Shown: piece after piece, positions 31,103 through 39,682 of the stretch
Numbering within the stretch: position 1 is the first letter of the stretch
Layout: every line of letters starts with the position of its first letter
NCBI RefSeq assembly: GCF_009696675.1
Contig: NZ_VULN01000005.1
Span: 85,801 to 149,800 of the forward strand
Length of the DNA: 64,000 bases
From: Acidaminococcus fermentans
GTDB lineage: Bacteria > Bacillota > Negativicutes > Acidaminococcales > Acidaminococcaceae
Direction of reading: 5' to 3'
Program-made: the position numbers and the translations under genes
Notes under the pieces: generated by a model
The model's database searches: none
What the model saw: only the letters and a program-made list of their open reading frames with translations
What the model was told of the DNA's origin: nothing

Positions 31103-31621
31103 TTATTTGGCACTTTTGGGAGCAACGATCATGATCATGTTGCGTCCTTCCAGCTTCGGCTTTCTTTCCACAGTGGCAATCTCCTGCAGTTGGTCAGCCA
31201 TTCTATTCAGTAATTGTTCACCCAGTTCCGGATGGGTCATTTCCCGGCCCCGGAACATGATGGTAACTTTTACCTTGTCACCGCCCTGTAAGAAGCGGAT
31301 GGCATTCTTGGTCTTTACTTCGAAATCGTGGTCTTCGATGCGGATCCGGAGTTTGACTTCCTTCACATCGATGATTCTCTGGCGCTTCCGGGCCTCTTTT
31401 TCTCTCTTCTGCTGTTCATAGAGATACTTGCCGTAATCCATGATCCGGCAGACCGGGGGTTTGGCCTTGGGAGCGATTTCCACCAGGTCCAGATGCTTTT
31501 CTTCGGCCAGGTGCAGGGCATCATGGAGAGACATGATTCCAAACTGTTCCCCGTCCGCAGAATTTACACGAACTTCTCTTGCGCGGATGGCTTCATTGAT
31601 CCGCAGTTCATCTTTTGCTAT
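31103..31621 (-). CDS. infC: Translation initiation factor IF-3 (ATA start)
   Basis: This 172-aa IF-3 has DELRINEAIRAREVR, LVEIAPKAKPPVCRIMDYGK, and the C-terminal KTKNAIRFLQGGDKVKVTIM and FRGREMTHPELG. IF-3 proofreads start codons and keeps subunits apart. No ATG is available at the family start. The reading frame at the expected N-terminus begins ATA GCA AAA GAT, 8 nt after GGAGGTG, so ATA is the likely start; a GTG inside the Shine-Dalgarno sequence is the alternative. Rare starts are a known feature of infC and allow IF-3 to repress its own synthesis. Confidence 0.95.
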   Translation of the reverse strand: MAKDELRINEAIRAREVRVNSADGEQFGIMSLHDALHLAEEKHLDLVEIAPKAKPPVCRIMDYGKYLYEQQKREKEARKRQRIIDVKEVKLRIRIEDHDFEVKTKNAIRFLQGGDKVKVTIMFRGREMTHPELGEQLLNRMADQLQEIATVERKPKLEGRNMIMIVAPKSAK

Positions 31622-31760
31622 GACGTTCACCTCCAATAGGTTAGACAGACAATAAAATAAAAACGGGCGAACCAAAGTCCACCCGTTGCAAATCCGTATC
31701 ACTGACCCTGTCGAGCGTTGCCGCAAGGTGAGAAGCAGGTGGCCTCTACTTTGGTTACTT
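31622..31760 (-). promoter_or_regulatory. L20-type leader RNA of infC-rpmI-rplT
   Basis: The transcript between promoter and infC is about 140 nt and carries GTAGAGGCCACCTGCTTCTC, CAGGGTCAGTGATACGG and CGGGTGGACTTTGG, which fits the Firmicutes L20 leader. It ends in a terminator hairpin just ahead of the ribosome-binding site. Excess L20 should favour termination. Confidence 0.75.
31650..31686 (-). terminator. Attenuator terminator in the L20 leader
   Basis: On the minus strand ACGGGTG pairs with CGCCCGT across a 10-nt loop, followed by TTTTATTTTATT. It lies 29 nt upstream of the infC start. Confidence 0.8.
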
Positions 31761-31764
31761 GATT

Positions 31765-31792
31765 ATTATACCACAGGGATATTATTTTGCAA
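31765..31792 (-). promoter_or_regulatory. infC operon promoter
   Basis: The minus strand reads TTGCAA, 16 nt, then TATAAT, at the upstream edge of the leader. Confidence 0.75.
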
Positions 31793-31798
31793 GCTTTT

Positions 31799-32305
31799 TT
31801 ACATCATCTGCCGGAATTTCTCAATGGGCAGCAGCCGGTAGAGCACCATGCAGATCACCAGATCCGGCAGCAGATAGGAACCGTTGGCCACCAGGGAATA
31901 AACTGCCGGGGACATGGTGGCCGGCGCATAGCTGGCAAAGAACACCACCCCGGAAAGGAAATGGAACAGATACCGGACGGCCACCCCCACGGCCATGCCC
32001 AGATAGGGCCGCTGAGGGAAGAATCCGCACAGACCCAGGGCCATGAAAGGCAGGGGATAATCCAGCAGCACCTGGACCGGATGGAGGATGTAGGGGTTCA
32101 GCAGCAGGTTCAGCAGCCCGTACACGAACCCGGCCATGATTCCCACCCGGGGCCCGTACACAAAGGCTATGAGCATCATGGGCAGCATCCCCCCCAGGGT
32201 AATGGTGCCTCCGTAGGGCATCCGGTAAAGGGGCAGCAGGCTCAGCACCAGGGTCAGGGCCAGGAGCAGGCCGCAGACAGTGGCCTGGTGAGTGGTGATC
32301 TTCAT
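31799..32305 (-). CDS. thiT: ThiT-family ECF thiamine transporter S component
   Basis: This 168-aa membrane protein has six predicted helices and the ThiT pattern: [38 protein letters not shown], and [20 protein letters not shown]. ThiT binds thiamine and works with a shared ECF energising module, which is not encoded here. The start overlaps the nfo stop as ATGA, so the two are co-translated. No TPP riboswitch is visible upstream of this operon. Confidence 0.85.
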   Translation of the reverse strand: MKITTHQATVCGLLLALTLVLSLLPLYRMPYGGTITLGGMLPMMLIAFVYGPRVGIMAGFVYGLLNLLLNPYILHPVQVLLDYPLPFMALGLCGFFPQRPYLGMAVGVAVRYLFHFLSGVVFFASYAPATMSPAVYSLVANGSYLLPDLVICMVLYRLLPIEKFRQMM

Positions 32306-33147
32306 TGGCCGTCCCTCTCTTCTCTTGCCTGGCGCATCAGGGCGATTTCCGCCTGGTAGCCGGCCAGTTCATTGGGGGTCTCCAGGATAAAGGGCAGGTC
32401 CCGGAGGGCCGGATGATTCACCACGTTTTTCAGGGTATCCAGTCCGATGCATCCCAGGCCCAGTTTCTCGTGCCGGTCCTTGTGGGCTCCCAGGGGATTT
32501 TTGCTGTCGTTGAGATGGATGGCTTTCAGCCGGTCCAGCCCAAGGGTCCGGTCGAATTCTTCCAGTACTCCGTCCAGATCAGAAGCGATGTCATACCCTC
32601 CGTCCCACACATGGCAGGTATCCAGGCACACCCCCACTTTTTCCGGATGGTCCAGCCGGTCGATGATGGCCCGGAGTTCTCCGAAGGTCCGGCCCACTTC
32701 CGTCCCCTTCCCGGCCATGGTTTCCAGGAGCAGGGTGGTGGAAAGATCCGGATCCAGCACGGCGTTCAGGCACTGGGCAATGAGAGCGATGCCTGTTTCC
32801 GACCCCTGTCCCAGGTGGTTCCCCGGGTGCATGTTGTAATAGTTCCCGGGCACCGCCTCCAGCTTTCTCAAATCATCGGCGATGGTTTCCCGGGCAAAAG
32901 TCCGCACATCCTCCTTGGAAGAAGCCGGATTCAGGGTATAGGGAGCGTGGGCCACCAGAGGGATGGTCCGGTTGAGCTCCCAGAGGGCCTGGAATTTTTC
33001 CACATCTTTGGGATCGATTTCCTTGGCTTTGCTGCCCCGGGGATTCCGGGTAAAAAAGGCAAAAGTATCCGCTCCGATAGAAAGGGCCGTCTTCCCCATG
33101 GCGGCGAATCCTTTGCTGGAGGACAAATGACATCCAATATGAAGCAT
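32302..33147 (-). CDS. nfo: Endonuclease IV (AP endonuclease)
   Basis: This 281-aa TIM-barrel enzyme incises DNA at abasic sites and needs three zinc ions. The metal-binding blocks are visible: [81 protein letters not shown] and ILETPNE. It overlaps thiT by 4 nt. It follows the sensor-kinase-like gene by 21 nt. Confidence 0.96.
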   Translation of the reverse strand: MLHIGCHLSSSKGFAAMGKTALSIGADTFAFFTRNPRGSKAKEIDPKDVEKFQALWELNRTIPLVAHAPYTLNPASSKEDVRTFARETIADDLRKLEAVPGNYYNMHPGNHLGQGSETGIALIAQCLNAVLDPDLSTTLLLETMAGKGTEVGRTFGELRAIIDRLDHPEKVGVCLDTCHVWDGGYDIASDLDGVLEEFDRTLGLDRLKAIHLNDSKNPLGAHKDRHEKLGLGCIGLDTLKNVVNHPALRDLPFILETPNELAGYQAEIALMRQAREERDGQ

Positions 33148-33168
33148 CCTGTATGTACTTCCTTTCGT

Positions 33169-34503
33169 TTATTTCACGTGGCTTGCAAAATCAAAGGGCA
33201 GTTCGATGATGTACCGCATGCCCCGGCCTTCCGCATTGTCCGCCCGGATCTGTCCCCCCATCAGGGTCACCAGACGCTGGGTCACCACCAGGCCCAGGCC
33301 TCCGTGGACTTTGGCGCTGCCCACCTGCCGGGTCAGTTCAAAAGGCAGGAAGGCTTTCTCCACCATTTCCTGGGGCACCTTCATGCCGGCGCAGAGCACG
33401 GTGAATTCCATGGCAACTTTTTTGTTCTTCACCAGTTTCTGCCGTACGGCGCAAAGGACTTTCTGTCCCCGGTCCGTAAACAGCAGAGCATGGGTGAGCA
33501 GGTTCAGCAGTACCTGTTCCAGCCGTTTTTCGTCCCCGATCAGGTTGGGATACAAGAGAGGTTCCACGGTGCAGTCGTAGGTGATGCCCCGTTTCTCCCC
33601 TTCTTTCTGGAACAGCTGGTTCAGTTTGGTCAATGTCTCATCCACATTGAATTCCTCGCTGCGGATTTCCAGGGTGCCGTTTTCGATGTCGGACAGTTCC
33701 TTAACGTCTTCGATCATGGTCATGAGATACCGGGCTTCCTGCTGGCTTTCGTCCAGATAATCCTTCCGCCGTCCCGGATCCATTTCCTCCCGGGTGAGGC
33801 TGAGATTCCCCATAATATCCCGGAGGGCTTCCCGGGTATCCTGGCTGAACCGGTTGAGGAATTCCGTTTTGGCCTGGGCGGCCTTCCGGGCTTCGTTCAT
33901 GTCCAGGCTCAGCTGGGCCCGTTTTTCCATTTCTGCAGACCGGCTGTCATCCACATCCCGCTTCAGCAGCAGGCAGCTGCGGCTGTGGATTTTGTCATTC
34001 TTGACTCCCTGGAACAGGAAGGCCTTCCAATGGAAAGTACCGTCGGCGCCTTTTTCCCGGGCAATGAATTCCACCGGAGAGCAGGTCTTCATGGCCTTTT
34101 CGATGGCCCCTTTGATATAGTCTTCGTTGTATTTCAGGCCGTCGCTGGGATGGAGGGGTCCGATCAGGTCCCCGATTCCCTCAATGTCCCGCTGGTCGAT
34201 TTTCAGGTCTCCGTCCACGAAATGGTACCGGTAGGCCTTCTGCTTCTTCCAGTCCACATCTTCCAGACTGTCATAGGTATCACAGAGATGGGCGATCATC
34301 CGGCCGATCCGGTAGCGGATCTTCCGTTCCCGGCGCACCTGGTGGGTGCGGAACCGGTAGGCGATCAGCAGCAGGACCAGAAGGCCCAGCAGGACTTCCG
34401 CCCCGGTTTTCAGCATGGGTGCGGTGGGAAGAGTTCCCGCGGCACCGGGGAGGAAATTTTTCCAAACGGCGATCTGACTGGTCAGGGTATTGATGATTTC
34501 CAT
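33169..34503 (-). CDS. Degenerate sensor histidine kinase (probable pseudokinase)
   Basis: This 444-aa protein has one N-terminal membrane helix (AEVLLGLLVLLLIAYRF), a PAS-like part (~95-185), and a kinase-like C-terminus. The key kinase residues are changed. The phosphoacceptor region reads FLNRFSQDTREAL, with Gln at residue ~221 where His is required. The N-box reads EQVLLNLLTHALLF, with His replacing the Asn of NAIKF. The G1 DxGxG box is not present (LCAGMKVP); only a G2-like HGGLGLVVTQRL remains. Autophosphorylation is therefore unlikely, and it may act as a sensor or scaffold. No response regulator is adjacent. Confidence 0.8.
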   Translation of the reverse strand: MEIINTLTSQIAVWKNFLPGAAGTLPTAPMLKTGAEVLLGLLVLLLIAYRFRTHQVRRERKIRYRIGRMIAHLCDTYDSLEDVDWKKQKAYRYHFVDGDLKIDQRDIEGIGDLIGPLHPSDGLKYNEDYIKGAIEKAMKTCSPVEFIAREKGADGTFHWKAFLFQGVKNDKIHSRSCLLLKRDVDDSRSAEMEKRAQLSLDMNEARKAAQAKTEFLNRFSQDTREALRDIMGNLSLTREEMDPGRRKDYLDESQQEARYLMTMIEDVKELSDIENGTLEIRSEEFNVDETLTKLNQLFQKEGEKRGITYDCTVEPLLYPNLIGDEKRLEQVLLNLLTHALLFTDRGQKVLCAVRQKLVKNKKVAMEFTVLCAGMKVPQEMVEKAFLPFELTRQVGSAKVHGGLGLVVTQRLVTLMGGQIRADNAEGRGMRYIIELPFDFASHVK

Positions 34504-34521
34504 AATCCACGCTCCTTGCCC

Positions 34522-35670
34522 TTACTGTTGGAGCTGCTGACGGAGATAGGCTTCCGCCACCTGCAGCTGGTTGCTTCCTTCTTCATTGGCGGCTTCCACC
34601 ACCTGGTCCGGCTCGATGCCCACCTTGTCGATGCTCCGGCCGCTGGGGGTATAATACCGGGCCACGGTCAGCTTCACGGCGGTTTTGTTGCTCAGAAGGA
34701 AAATATTCTGGACCACACCCTTGCCATAGGTCTTCACCCCGAAGATTTTCCCGGATCCGGTATCCTGGATGGCGCCGGAGACGATTTCCGCCGCGCTGGC
34801 GGTGCCATGGTTCACCAGTACCGCCAGGGGGAAGTCCACTTTTTCCAACGAAGAGGATTCGGTCTGGGTGTTCCCGTCCTTGTCCGTAACGGACACGATG
34901 GGACCTTTGGGCACCAGGTACCGGGCTACTTCCACACCGCTTTCCAGAAGGCCTCCCGGGTTGTCCCGCAGGTCCAGTACCAGGGCCTTCATCCCCTTGT
35001 CCCGGAGATCCTGGAGGCTGGCACCGAAGTCTTTGCCTGTATCCTCGTTGAAATTGGTCACCCGGATATACCCGATGCCGTTTTCATCCATCCGGCTGTA
35101 CACGCTTTTCAGCTTGATGTCGCTGCGGGTAACGGTTACATCCCGGGGTTCCTCCTCTCCCCGTTTCAGGGTCAGGGTCACCTGGGATCCGTCCTGCCCC
35201 CGGATCTTTTTCACCACCTGGTTCAGAGTCTGGCCGGACAGGTCTTCTCCGTCGATTTTCAGCAGGATGTCCCCGGCTTTGATGCCGGCCTTGTAGGCAG
35301 GGGTGTCCTCAATGGGAGCCACCACCACGAACTGGCTGTCCTTTTTCTGGCCCATGACCATGCCCACCCCGCCGAAATGGCCTTCGGTCATGGTGGACAG
35401 GGCCTGGAAGTCCTGGTTGTCCAGGTAGGTGGAATAGGGATCGTTCAGGACCCCCACCATGCCTTTGAGCGCCCCGTCATAAATGGCTTTCCGATCGGTT
35501 TCCCCTACATAATGTTCCTGGATCAGGTGCATGGTCCGGACGATCTGGAAAAGGGCTCCCGGGTCTCCGATCCAGTTTTTCATCAGATAATAGGTCCCGC
35601 CGCTGAACACACCCAGGGACAGGAAGAATACCCCCAGCATCTGGGGGGCTGTATAGCGTTTTTTGAACAT
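34522..35670 (-). CDS. ctpA: Carboxy-terminal processing protease, S41 family
   Basis: This 382-aa protease has an N-terminal membrane anchor (QMLGVFFLSLGVFSGGTYYL), a PDZ domain (GVGMVMGQ, APAYKAGIKAGDILLKIDG type), and the S41 catalytic core with the nucleophile Ser in NHGTASAAEIVSGAI and the Lys in FGVKTYGKGVVQ. It should act outside the inner membrane. The start MFKKRYTAPQ has AGAGG upstream. It lies downstream of EnvC and FtsEX, as in many bacteria where Ctp trims cell-wall enzymes. The 147 nt between it and envC hold a short direct-repeat motif. Confidence 0.94.
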   Translation of the reverse strand: MFKKRYTAPQMLGVFFLSLGVFSGGTYYLMKNWIGDPGALFQIVRTMHLIQEHYVGETDRKAIYDGALKGMVGVLNDPYSTYLDNQDFQALSTMTEGHFGGVGMVMGQKKDSQFVVVAPIEDTPAYKAGIKAGDILLKIDGEDLSGQTLNQVVKKIRGQDGSQVTLTLKRGEEEPRDVTVTRSDIKLKSVYSRMDENGIGYIRVTNFNEDTGKDFGASLQDLRDKGMKALVLDLRDNPGGLLESGVEVARYLVPKGPIVSVTDKDGNTQTESSSLEKVDFPLAVLVNHGTASAAEIVSGAIQDTGSGKIFGVKTYGKGVVQNIFLLSNKTAVKLTVARYYTPSGRSIDKVGIEPDQVVEAANEEGSNQLQVAEAYLRQQLQQ

Positions 35671-35817
35671 AGTTTGCCTCTGTGGGATGCTGCCCGGCAG
35701 CATCCCTGTCACTGGTCACTGGTCAATTGTCACTGGCCGCTGGAAGGCAAACGCCGGGCATTTGCCACCGAATGCAGAAATTTTCTCTGCTCTTTACTCT
35801 TTTCTCTGCACTCCTGC
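35671..35817. repeat. Intergenic repeat stretch between envC and ctpA
   Basis: Tandem TCACTGG units occur (GTCACTGGTCACTGGTC, then TTGTCACTGGCC), plus a GGATGCTGCC-CGGCAGCATCC hairpin. A similar ACCACTGACCATTGACAAT string lies at 48.75 kb in the opposite sense. No gene is present. Confidence 0.55.
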
Positions 35818-36954
35818 TTACGGCAGATACTGCAGGGGGCTGACCACTTCTCCGTGGATACGGACTTCGAAATGACAGTGGGGTCCGGTGGAATTGCCGG
35901 TGCTGCCGGCCAGGGCGATGGTCTGCCCTTTGCTCACCTGTTCCCCTTCTCCCACGGTAATGGAAGAATTGTGGCCGTACAGGGTCACCATGCCCCCGCC
36001 GTGGTCGATCATCACCGCATTGCCATAGCCGCCCATCCAGCCGGCGTACACCACGGTGCCGCTGTCCGCGGCATGGACCGGATCCCCGTAATCGGCGCCG
36101 ATATCCAGCCCTGCATGGAAGATCTGGGTCCCCCAGATGGGATGGACCCGCCAGCCGAAGGGAGAGGTGATTTCCCCGTTCACCGGCCAGGCCAGCTGGC
36201 CGGTGCCTCCTGCCTGGGGCATCATCCGGCCTTCCTGTTCCATCCGCTGAATCATGGCGGTGATTTCCTGGCTGTTCCGCTGGAGTTCTTCATATTCCGC
36301 ATCCAGCTGGGCTTTTTCCGCCAGAGCCTGTTCATACAGTTTCTGCCGTTCCACCGTCTTCTGTGCCACGATCTGCTGTTCCTTCTGGCCTTCCGCATGG
36401 GCAGCTGCCAGCTGGCTCTTGATGTCGTCCAGTTCCGCCTTTTTCGCCAGCAGTTCCTCCCGCTGGGTCTCCAGCCGGTCGATCAGGTTGAAATCCCGGC
36501 GGACCACCCGCTGGAGCAGGTACATCCGGGAAGAGAAATCCCGAAAATCCGCCGCTCCCAGCAGCACATCCAGATAGTTCACCTGGCCGTTTTCGTAAAT
36601 GTCCCGGAGCCGTTTTTTGTACACCGCCCGGCTTTTGTCATATTCCTTCTGTTTGGCTGCCAGGGCCGCCTCGTTCTGACGGATCTTGATTTCCAGAGCC
36701 TGCTGCCGGGCCTCGATGGCCGCCAGCTTCCGCTTGGCTTCCGCCAGTTCTTCCTGGGTCAGGATCAGCTGCTCCATGGCATTGCCGATTTCTTTTTTCT
36801 TTTCTTCCAGCTGGGCGTCCTTTTCCCCCAGCTGCTGCTGGATCTCGTCCAGCTGGGCCCGCTTCTCCTCAATGGTTTCCGCCCAGGAAACGGAAGCGGA
36901 CAACTGGGTCCCCAGCAAAAGGAGGGCGGCAGCAAGGGCTGCTTGTTTCTTCAT
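35818..36954 (-). CDS. envC: EnvC-like murein hydrolase activator (M23 domain)
   Basis: This 378-aa exported protein has a signal peptide (MKKQAALAAALLLLGTQLS...SWA), a long coiled coil of ~200 residues full of Glu, Lys and Gln, and a C-terminal M23/LytM domain. The LytM part has FGWRVHPIWGTQIFHAGLD and GPHCHFEVR, so the zinc ligands H and HxH are kept, unlike in E. coli EnvC. It may thus hydrolyse peptidoglycan itself. FtsEX lies directly upstream and is the known membrane regulator of such coiled-coil activators. The ATG at 36954 follows GGAGG. Confidence 0.92.
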   Translation of the reverse strand: MKKQAALAAALLLLGTQLSASVSWAETIEEKRAQLDEIQQQLGEKDAQLEEKKKEIGNAMEQLILTQEELAEAKRKLAAIEARQQALEIKIRQNEAALAAKQKEYDKSRAVYKKRLRDIYENGQVNYLDVLLGAADFRDFSSRMYLLQRVVRRDFNLIDRLETQREELLAKKAELDDIKSQLAAAHAEGQKEQQIVAQKTVERQKLYEQALAEKAQLDAEYEELQRNSQEITAMIQRMEQEGRMMPQAGGTGQLAWPVNGEITSPFGWRVHPIWGTQIFHAGLDIGADYGDPVHAADSGTVVYAGWMGGYGNAVMIDHGGGMVTLYGHNSSITVGEGEQVSKGQTIALAGSTGNSTGPHCHFEVRIHGEVVSPLQYLP

Positions 36955-36966
36955 CCCCACCGCCTC

Positions 36967-37854
36967 CTACACATCCAGGAACTTCCGCAGGGAGATGCTG
37001 CTGCCCAGAGCCCCGATCAGGGTCCCCACACAGACCAGTCCCCCGCAAAGCCAGCCCATGGTGGGCCAGCTGGGCAGCATGGGGAAGAAGGCCAGGGTCC
37101 CGTAGATCTTGGCTTGGATGGCATTGTACCCTTTGTACAGGGCTGCCGAAGCGATCACCGCCCCCACAAAGCCCATGATCATTCCCTCCAGCAGGAAGGG
37201 CCAGCGGATGAACCAGTCAGTGGCCCCCACATATTTCATGATGTTCACTTCCCGGCGCCGGGCAAACACGGTGATCCGGATGGTGTTGGAGATAATGAAC
37301 AGGGTGGCAATGGCCAGAAGCACGATCAGCAGTACCCCGCCGATCCGGAGCACCCGGGTAAGCTGGAACAGATGTTCCACCACTTCCTGGCCGAACTTGG
37401 CGGTTTCCACCCCGGGCATCTGCTGGAACTGGGGCACCAGCTGGGGAATCCGTTCCGGATTGTCCACCTGGATCTCAAAGGAGGCCGGGAAGGGATTGTC
37501 CTCTCCCAGGGCCGCCAGCAGCTTCTGCTGTTCTCCCAGACGGCTCTTGAAATCCGCCAGGGCCTGCTCCTTAGTCCGGGGAGTCACCTTCACGATCCCG
37601 GGGGTGCTCCGGAGCACTTTTTCCATCTGCTTCAGCTGGTCGGCGGAAGCGCTGTCTTCCATATAGATGGTGACCTGGACCTGGTTCTCCAGATGTCTGG
37701 CCAGGTTGTTCACATTGAGCACCATGGTGAGGAACATCCCCAGCACCAGGATGGACAGGGCCACGGTGCTGATGGAGGCGATGCTCATCAGGGAATTCCG
37801 CTTCAGAGAGGTAAAGGTCTCCTTGATGTAATACCATTTTGTACTAAACTTCAT
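36967..37854 (-). CDS. ftsX: Cell-division ABC transporter permease FtsX
   Basis: This 295-aa membrane protein has the FtsX layout: a first helix (SIASISTVALSILVLGMFL), an extracytoplasmic domain of ~110 residues with VTIYMEDSASADQL, then three helices and FARRREVNIMKYVGATDWFIRWPF, the cytoplasmic coupling loop. It works with FtsE to transmit ATP hydrolysis to EnvC-type activators at the septum. The ATG at 37854 overlaps the ftsE stop by 11 nt; a start eight codons earlier is possible. Confidence 0.95.
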   Translation of the reverse strand: MKFSTKWYYIKETFTSLKRNSLMSIASISTVALSILVLGMFLTMVLNVNNLARHLENQVQVTIYMEDSASADQLKQMEKVLRSTPGIVKVTPRTKEQALADFKSRLGEQQKLLAALGEDNPFPASFEIQVDNPERIPQLVPQFQQMPGVETAKFGQEVVEHLFQLTRVLRIGGVLLIVLLAIATLFIISNTIRITVFARRREVNIMKYVGATDWFIRWPFLLEGMIMGFVGAVIASAALYKGYNAIQAKIYGTLAFFPMLPSWPTMGWLCGGLVCVGTLIGALGSSISLRKFLDV

Positions 37855-38530
37855 ACCCGTAAACTCCTTTGCGGTCATCCCGGACCAGCCGCCCGTTTTC
37901 CAGGGCGATGACCCGTTTCTGCATATAATCCACCATGGTCTTGTCGTGGGTGGCCATCAGGATGGTGGTGCCCCGGCTGTTGATCTGGGTGAAGATTTCC
38001 ATGATTTCCTTGCTGGTTTCCGGGTCCAGGTTGCCAGTGGGTTCATCAGCGATCACCAGGAGAGGGTCGTTGACAATGGCCCGGGCAATGGCCACCCGCT
38101 GCTGTTCGCCCCCGCTCATCTCTCCCGGATAGTTGTCCCCCCGGCCCTTCAGGCCCACCAGTTCCAGCACTTCATTGACCCGCTGCCGGATCTTGTGGCT
38201 GGGGGCCTCGATCACCTGCATGGCAAAGGCCACGTTTTCATAGGCGGTCCGGTCGTTGAGCAGCCGGAAGTCCTGGAAGACGATGCCCAGCTGCCGCCGG
38301 AGATAGGGAATGTCCCCCCGCTTCAGTTTCATCACATCCACTCCGTCCACCAGGATCTGCCCGGAAGTGGGTTCGATTTCCCGGGAGATCAGCCGGATGA
38401 AGGTAGATTTGCCGGCCCCGCTGGGGCCCACCAGGAACACGAACTCTCCCGGTTTGATATGTACGTTGATATCCTCCAGGGCTACCGCCCCGCCAGGATA
38501 GACCTTGCCTGCATGACGCATTTCCAGCAT
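37844..38530 (-). CDS. ftsE: Cell-division ATP-binding protein FtsE
   Basis: This 228-aa ABC ATPase has Walker [17 protein letters not shown]-loop [17 protein letters not shown], signature [14 protein letters not shown], Walker [16 protein letters not shown] and H-loop MATHDKTMV. These are characteristic for FtsE. AGGAGG precedes the ATG. The gene starts the ftsE-ftsX-envC-ctpA unit, 63 nt after the csaB stop. Confidence 0.97.
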   Translation of the reverse strand: MLEMRHAGKVYPGGAVALEDINVHIKPGEFVFLVGPSGAGKSTFIRLISREIEPTSGQILVDGVDVMKLKRGDIPYLRRQLGIVFQDFRLLNDRTAYENVAFAMQVIEAPSHKIRQRVNEVLELVGLKGRGDNYPGEMSGGEQQRVAIARAIVNDPLLVIADEPTGNLDPETSKEIMEIFTQINSRGTTILMATHDKTMVDYMQKRVIALENGRLVRDDRKGVYGYEV

Positions 38531-38593
38531 GGGATTCCTCCTGTATTTTCATAGGTTGGAAAACCCGGTCCAAAAAAGGCCCGTGGACATCTG

Positions 38594-39682
38594 TCACCGG
38601 GCCAAAAGGGCCAGGGCCCTTCCAATATTGGCTCTGGCTTCTTCCCGGAGGGCACGGATCTGTTCCCGTCCCTGCCGGCCGTCAGAGTTCCAGAGTTTTT
38701 CGGCCATGGCCGTCAGTTCTTCCGCCGTCACCTGGCCGATGGTATCCACCACCGTCCCCTTCATGCCATCCACGAACCGGTCCACCTTGGGGTCATAGGA
38801 AATGGCCATAAAGGGAACGTCGTTGATGGCGGCAAACACCAGGGCGTGGAGCCGCATGCCGATCAGCAGATGGAGACAGCTGATCAGGTCCTGGTATCCC
38901 TGGGTGGAACATTTCTGGTCCAGGATGAACACATCCCGGCGGTTTTCCATAGCCTCCGCCACCTGATTGGACAGTTCCCCGTCCGCCGGGAACTGGAGGG
39001 GCACAAAGACAATCTGGGCCTGGAACCGCTTTTTCAGTTCATCCGCCGCCCGGGCAAATTCCCGTACGAACCGTTTTTCTCCCTTCCAGTGCCGGAGGGC
39101 AAAGCCCACCAGAGGCCGGGAAGGATCCACCCCCAGTTTTTCCAGGAGCCGGAGGCCCTCCTGTTTCCGGCCTTCCGGAAGGGAGAACACCGCATCGCTG
39201 GTCACATGGATGGCGGCAGGATCAAAGCCCATGGATTTCAGATCATCCAGGGACCCGTCGTCCCGGACGGTGATCAGATCCGCCTGCCGGCACACCAGCC
39301 GGGTAAGACGGCGGCTGAACCAGCCCCGGATGGGGCCGATGCCCTGGGCAAACAGCATGATTTTCTTCCCCATGACCGCCGCCAGGGCAATCAGGGAAAG
39401 ATAATAGTAGAGGCTCAGCCGGCTGGTCACGTTCTGGAGCAGGCTGCCGCCTCCGGAAAGGAGCAGATCCGTCCCGGCCATGGCCCGGCAGATTCCAGGC
39501 AGGTCGAACCGATGGACCGCCTTCACCGGATGGAGCCGGGCGGTGACTTCCGGATTCCCGGAGATCACCGTCAGCTCCACCTGGGGATCCTGCTGTTTCA
39601 GGCTGGTTACAATGGCCGTGAGCATGGCCTCGTCTCCGGCATTGGAAAACCCGTAATAGCCGGAAATCAGGATCTTACCCAA
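38594..39682 (-). CDS. csaB: CsaB-type polysaccharide pyruvyl transferase (TTG start)
   Basis: This 362-aa enzyme adds pyruvate ketals to cell-wall glycans, the anchor recognised by SLH domains. It has GYYGFSNAGDEAMLTAIV near the N-terminus, LLSGGGSLLQNVTS, the DSDAVF-like TSDAVFSLPE, and C-terminal IGMRLHALVFAAINDVPF. No ATG fits; a TTG at 39682 lies 7 nt after AGGAGG and yields MGKILISGYYG, the family start. It overlaps the DUF5693 stop by 8 nt. In diderm Firmicutes this glycan mark likely helps tether the outer membrane to the wall through SLH proteins. Confidence 0.92.
   Translation of the reverse strand: MGKILISGYYGFSNAGDEAMLTAIVTSLKQQDPQVELTVISGNPEVTARLHPVKAVHRFDLPGICRAMAGTDLLLSGGGSLLQNVTSRLSLYYYLSLIALAAVMGKKIMLFAQGIGPIRGWFSRRLTRLVCRQADLITVRDDGSLDDLKSMGFDPAAIHVTSDAVFSLPEGRKQEGLRLLEKLGVDPSRPLVGFALRHWKGEKRFVREFARAADELKKRFQAQIVFVPLQFPADGELSNQVAEAMENRRDVFILDQKCSTQGYQDLISCLHLLIGMRLHALVFAAINDVPFMAISYDPKVDRFVDGMKGTVVDTIGQVTAEELTAMAEKLWNSDGRQGREQIRALREEARANIGRALALLAR

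Noticed and set aside
31799..33147. TPP riboswitch for thiT
   Set aside because: thiT overlaps nfo, and no THI-box sequence (CTGAGA, ACCTGATC-like) was seen upstream of the operon.
32305..37911. Very long plus-strand open frame (about 1,870 codons) antisense to nfo, the kinase-like gene, ctpA, envC and ftsX
   Set aside because: Its composition (His, Gly, Pro, Phe rich) is the mirror of GC-biased codons on the minus strand, and every stretch is covered by well-recognised minus-strand genes.
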